64,000 bases of DNA from assembly GCF_018390645.1 (NCBI RefSeq), contig NZ_JAHBGC010000047.1, positions 1-64,000 on the forward strand, written 5' to 3'. A model generated the notes under the pieces. It searched no databases, was not told the origin of the DNA, and saw nothing but the letters and a program-made list of their open reading frames with translations. Origin of the DNA: Ancylobacter dichloromethanicus (GTDB lineage Bacteria; Pseudomonadota; Alphaproteobacteria; Rhizobiales; Xanthobacteraceae). This document shows positions 61,278 to 64,000 of this stretch, piece after piece; position 1 is the first letter of the stretch; the number at the start of each line of letters is the position of its first letter. The translations under genes were made by a program, and so were the position numbers.

Positions 61278-62822
61278 TCACATCACGGCGCCGATCTGCC
61301 ACGGCACGAATTCCGAGTCGCCATAGCCGAGGTATTCGGACCTTGTGCGTTCGCCAGAAGCCACCCGTAGCAGGGCATCGAAGATCTCCCGCCCCTTGGT
61401 CTCCAGCGAGACGCCCTCGAGCATGTCTCCGCAATTGATGTCCATGTCGTCGGTCATCCGGCGATACATCTCGCTATTGGTGGCGAGCTTGAGCGAGGGC
61501 GCCGGTTTGCAGCCGAAAGCCGAGCCGCGGCCCGTGGTAAAGCAGATGATGTTGGCGCCGCCGGCCACCTGCCCGGTGGCGGAGACCGGATCGAAGCCGG
61601 GCGTATCCATGAACACGAGCCCGTGCGCGCGCACCGGCTCGGCATATTCGTAGACCGCCTGAAGGGCGGCATGGCCGCTCTTGGCCACGGCGCCGAGCGA
61701 TTTTTCGAGGATGGTGCTGAGCCCGCCGGCCTTGTTGCCGGGCGAGGGGTTGTTGTTCATCTCGGCGCCGTTACGTCCGGTGTAGTCCTCCCACCAGCGC
61801 AACCGCTCCATCAGCCGCTCGCCGACGCCGGGGTCGCAGGCCCGGCGCATCAACAGGTGCTCGGCGCCATAGATCTCCGGCGTCTCCGAGAGAATCGAGG
61901 TGCCGCCGTCGTGCACCAGCAGGTCCGAGGCGAAGCCGAGCGCCGGATTGGCGGTGAGCGCGGAATAGCCGTCCGATCCGCCGCATTGCAGGCCGAGGAC
62001 GAGTTCGCTGACCGGGCGGGTCTCCCGCCGGGCCGCCGCCGCGCGCGGCAGCATCTCGCGGACCGTGCCGACGATCTGGTCCACTGTGCGGCGCGTGCCG
62101 CCGGTCTCCTGGATGGTCAGGGTGCGGAAGCCATCACTTTCCTCGACGCCGAACTGCTGCTTCATGCGGGCGATCTGCAGCACCTCGCAGCCGAGCCCGA
62201 CCATGATCACCGCCGCGAAATTGGGATGGCAGGCATAGCCCCATTGGGTGCGGCGCAGGACGTCGAAGCCCTCGCCGCGCTCGGCGAGGCCGCAGCCGGT
62301 GCCATGGATGATCGGCACCACTCCGTCGATGCCGGGATAGGCGTCGAGGACGCCGGAGCGCGTGATCGCATCTGCGGCGAAGCGGGCGACGGACGCGGCA
62401 CAGTTCACCGAGGTGAGGATGCCGATATAGTTGCGCGTGCCGGTGCGCCCGTCACTGCGGCGATAACCCTGGAAGGTGGAGGGAATGCCGGCCGCAAGGC
62501 TGCCAGAGGCGGCCAGGGCGGGCAGGCCGCTCCCGTCTTGAGGCAGGGCTGTCGCACTCACATTGTGGACATGGACCCAGTCGCCCGGCGCGATATCGGC
62601 GAGCGCGACGCCGATCGGCTGCCCGAACTTGACCAGCGGCTGTCCGCTTACGATCCGGCTCCGCGCCATCTTGTGACCGCGCGGAATCCGCTCGCGCGCC
62701 ACCACGCCGGCCACTTGACTGCCAGGCTCGATCGCCTCCACCGCGACCACGACGTTGTCCGCCGCGTCGAGCACAATGGTGCGCGGCTCGGCCGCACGGG
62801 TGAAGGGAGACAGGTCGCTCAT
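61278..62822 (-). CDS. uxaA: UxaA-family altronate dehydratase
   Basis: This 514-residue enzyme has an N-terminal SAF domain (about 12-95) and the UxaA catalytic part (GYRRSDGRTGTRNYIGIL, GTGCGL, QCGGSDGYSA, NNNPSPGNKAGGLSTI). It dehydrates D-altronate to 2-keto-3-deoxygluconate in galacturonate breakdown; close relatives act on galactarate. The start at 62822 is 45 bases from the divergent GntR gene, and a dyad operator lies between. With the reductase gene at the window end this marks hexuronate catabolism. Confidence 0.9.
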   Translation of the reverse strand: MSDLSPFTRAAEPRTIVLDAADNVVVAVEAIEPGSQVAGVVARERIPRGHKMARSRIVSGQPLVKFGQPIGVALADIAPGDWVHVHNVSATALPQDGSGLPALAASGSLAAGIPSTFQGYRRSDGRTGTRNYIGILTSVNCAASVARFAADAITRSGVLDAYPGIDGVVPIIHGTGCGLAERGEGFDVLRRTQWGYACHPNFAAVIMVGLGCEVLQIARMKQQFGVEESDGFRTLTIQETGGTRRTVDQIVGTVREMLPRAAAARRETRPVSELVLGLQCGGSDGYSALTANPALGFASDLLVHDGGTSILSETPEIYGAEHLLMRRACDPGVGERLMERLRWWEDYTGRNGAEMNNNPSPGNKAGGLSTILEKSLGAVAKSGHAALQAVYEYAEPVRAHGLVFMDTPGFDPVSATGQVAGGANIICFTTGRGSAFGCKPAPSLKLATNSEMYRRMTDDMDINCGDMLEGVSLETKGREIFDALLRVASGERTRSEYLGYGDSEFVPWQIGAVM

Positions 62823-62846
62823 CGCCAGCCAATCGGTTTGCGTTCT

Positions 62847-62866
62847 CTGATATGCTAATATATCAG
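62847..62866. promoter_or_regulatory. GntR-type operator dyad
   Basis: CTGATAT (62847-62853) and ATATCAG (62860-62866) are perfect inverted arms around GCTAAT, ending one base before the GntR start codon. Such an AT-rich dyad in a GC-rich region, between two divergent genes, is a likely site for autorepression and for control of uxaA. Confidence 0.65.
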
Positions 62867-62867
62867 T

Positions 62868-63671
62868 ATGGGCATGCCAACCACGAAGAGTCCAGCGACC
62901 CGGAAACCAAGCGCGACGGCGACAGGCGGCTCCCTGCGCGCCATACCCGCCTCCGCCCGCATCTATGAGATGCTGCGCGAGCGCATTGTCGGCGGAGAGA
63001 TGCTGCCGGGGGCGCCGGTATCGGAAAAGGAACTGGCGGAGCGCTACCAGGTGAGCCGCACCCCGGTGCGCGAAGCGCTGCTCCGGCTCGCCGACGAGCG
63101 GCTGATCGACATCTTCCCCCAGCGCGGCACCTTCGTTTCCCGCATCAATGTCGAGGCCCTGCGCGACGGCATGGTGATCCGCGAGGCGCTGGAGCGTGTC
63201 GCCGTGCGCCGCGCGGCGGCGCAGGTGTCGGACGCGGACATCGCCGAGCTGCGCCTCATCCTGGAGCGGCAGCAGGCGAGCGAGCGGGCCCGCGACTGGG
63301 GCGGCTTTCATGCCGGGGACGAGGATTTCCACCGGCGCATCGCCGTGCTGTCCGGCCATCCCAACCTGTGGCGGGTGGCGCGGCAGGAGAAGGTGCAGAT
63401 CGACCGCTGCCGGGTGCTGCATCTGCCGATTTCCGGCCGGCGCCAGATGGTGATGGACGAGCACCGCGCTATTCTCGACGGGCTGGCGGCACGCGACCCC
63501 GACGCCGCCGACCGCGCCATGGCCGAACATCTCGGCAATGTGCTGCCCGGCCTCGACGAATTGCTGCGCGCCCGCCCCGACTATTTCGAGGGCCGGGCGC
63601 AGACCACCGGCGCGGGGACGCCGGCGGCGATACCGCTCAATGCCGCGCGCCCCGGCAGGCTCCGGCGATGA
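62868..63671 (+). CDS. GntR-family regulator (FadR subfamily)
   Basis: This 267-residue regulator has a winged helix (about 30-98, with VSEKELAERYQVSRTPVREAL) and an FCD-type helical ligand domain (about 105-240). FadR-subfamily members near hexuronate genes usually bind uronate-derived ligands and release their operator. The ATG at 62868 touches the operator dyad, so the leader would be very short; an ATG at 62874 is also possible. It overlaps the next gene by ATGA, so the regulator and reductase are coupled. Confidence 0.88.
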   Translation: MGMPTTKSPATRKPSATATGGSLRAIPASARIYEMLRERIVGGEMLPGAPVSEKELAERYQVSRTPVREALLRLADERLIDIFPQRGTFVSRINVEALRDGMVIREALERVAVRRAAAQVSDADIAELRLILERQQASERARDWGGFHAGDEDFHRRIAVLSGHPNLWRVARQEKVQIDRCRVLHLPISGRRQMVMDEHRAILDGLAARDPDAADRAMAEHLGNVLPGLDELLRARPDYFEGRAQTTGAGTPAAIPLNAARPGRLRR

Positions 63672-64000
63672 GTGTGCCGGCAAGGCTGTCCACCGCTTTC
63701 CTGGGGCAGCGTGCGCCGGGCGTCGCCGCGCCCGCCTATGACCGGGCGCAGCGCACCGGCATCGTGCATCTCGGCATCGGCGCGTTCCACCGCGCCCATC
63801 AGGCGGTGTTCGTCGACGAGCGGCTGGCGGCCGGCGAGCGGGACTGGGCCATTCTCGGCGCCAGCCTTCGCTCGGCCGAGACGCGCGATGCACTGGCGCC
63901 GCAGGACGGCCTCTACACGCTGGTGGAGCGCGATGGCGAGGGCGAGCGGGTGCGGATCATCGGCGCCGTCACCGGCCTCATGGTGGCGCCCGAGGCACCG
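63668..64000 (+). CDS. Fructuronate reductase/mannitol dehydrogenase family (partial)
   Basis: Only the first 111 codons lie in the window. The Rossmann-type start RTGIVHLGIGAFHRAHQAVF and the following ILGASLRSAETRDALAPQDGLYTLVER match the mannitol dehydrogenase family, which includes UxuB and UxaB. These reduce fructuronate or tagaturonate with NADH in hexuronate breakdown. The start overlaps the GntR stop. UxuB against UxaB cannot be settled from the N-terminus. Confidence 0.85.
   Translation, partial: MSVPARLSTAFLGQRAPGVAAPAYDRAQRTGIVHLGIGAFHRAHQAVFVDERLAAGERDWAILGASLRSAETRDALAPQDGLYTLVERDGEGERVRIIGAVTGLMVAPEAP

Overview
This is a GC-rich, densely coded chromosomal segment with about 50 protein genes and no rRNA, tRNA or CRISPR array that I could see. 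The gene families (OmpR/HK pairs, NasT/NasS nitrate control, cyclic glucan synthase remnant, PQQ dehydrogenase, hexuronate catabolism, NirA-type nitrite reductase) and the style of the dispersed palindromes point to an alphaproteobacterium of the order Hyphomicrobiales, perhaps Xanthobacteraceae (Ancylobacter, Starkeya or Xanthobacter). The order is an inference from gene content; the family is a guess.

Layout. 0.3-7.4 kb: a MacAB-like tripartite export operon (ATPase, FtsX-type permease, HlyD adaptor, small Cys-rich periplasmic protein) runs divergently from an OmpR-type regulator, its kinase and a Spy/CpxP-like periplasmic protein, followed by an SH3 protein. 7.5-11.1 kb: an IS481-family transposase with a shortened C-terminus abuts a decayed cyclic beta-1,2-glucan synthase gene (ndvB/chvB) with a stop, frameshifts and large deletions. 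11.2-17.7 kb: two exported alpha/beta hydrolases, a DipZ-like CcdA-thioredoxin fusion and a second OmpR/HK pair. 17.7-21.6 kb: an aldehyde dehydrogenase lacking the usual general-base Glu, an ABC-F ATPase and a divergent TetR regulator with a clear operator. 22.0-28.4 kb: a type I restriction-modification system (hsdR, hsdM, hsdS).

28.6-32.6 kb is a fluoride-defence locus: a universal stress protein and CrcB on one strand, and on the other a crcB-type fluoride riboswitch in front of a CLC-F antiporter fused to DUF190. 33.1-45.8 kb is assimilatory nitrate reduction: nasT-nasS, then a sigma-54 promoter whose predicted transcript begins with two ANTAR-type hexaloop hairpins and a terminator, then nrtABC-type transport, an NAD(P)H/FAD protein, NirA-type nitrite reductase, an FeS-flavin reductase and NasA.

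46.5-53.5 kb is the most unusual block. A nucleobase-type (NCS1) permease is fused through a Cys cluster to a histidine kinase. It overlaps a receiver-kinase hybrid and is followed by an OmpR regulator that diverges from a formamidase-amide channel-FmdB cluster. I read this as a transporter-coupled sensory relay controlling amide use as a nitrogen source, lying directly next to nitrate assimilation. 54-56.2 kb: a potassium channel and a CPA1 antiporter. 56.3-59.9 kb: a PQQ-dependent membrane dehydrogenase and an ArgP-like regulator. 60.0-64.0 kb: an AGE-family epimerase-like protein, a UxaA-type altronate dehydratase, a GntR regulator with its operator, and the start of a fructuronate/mannitol-type reductase that runs off the window.
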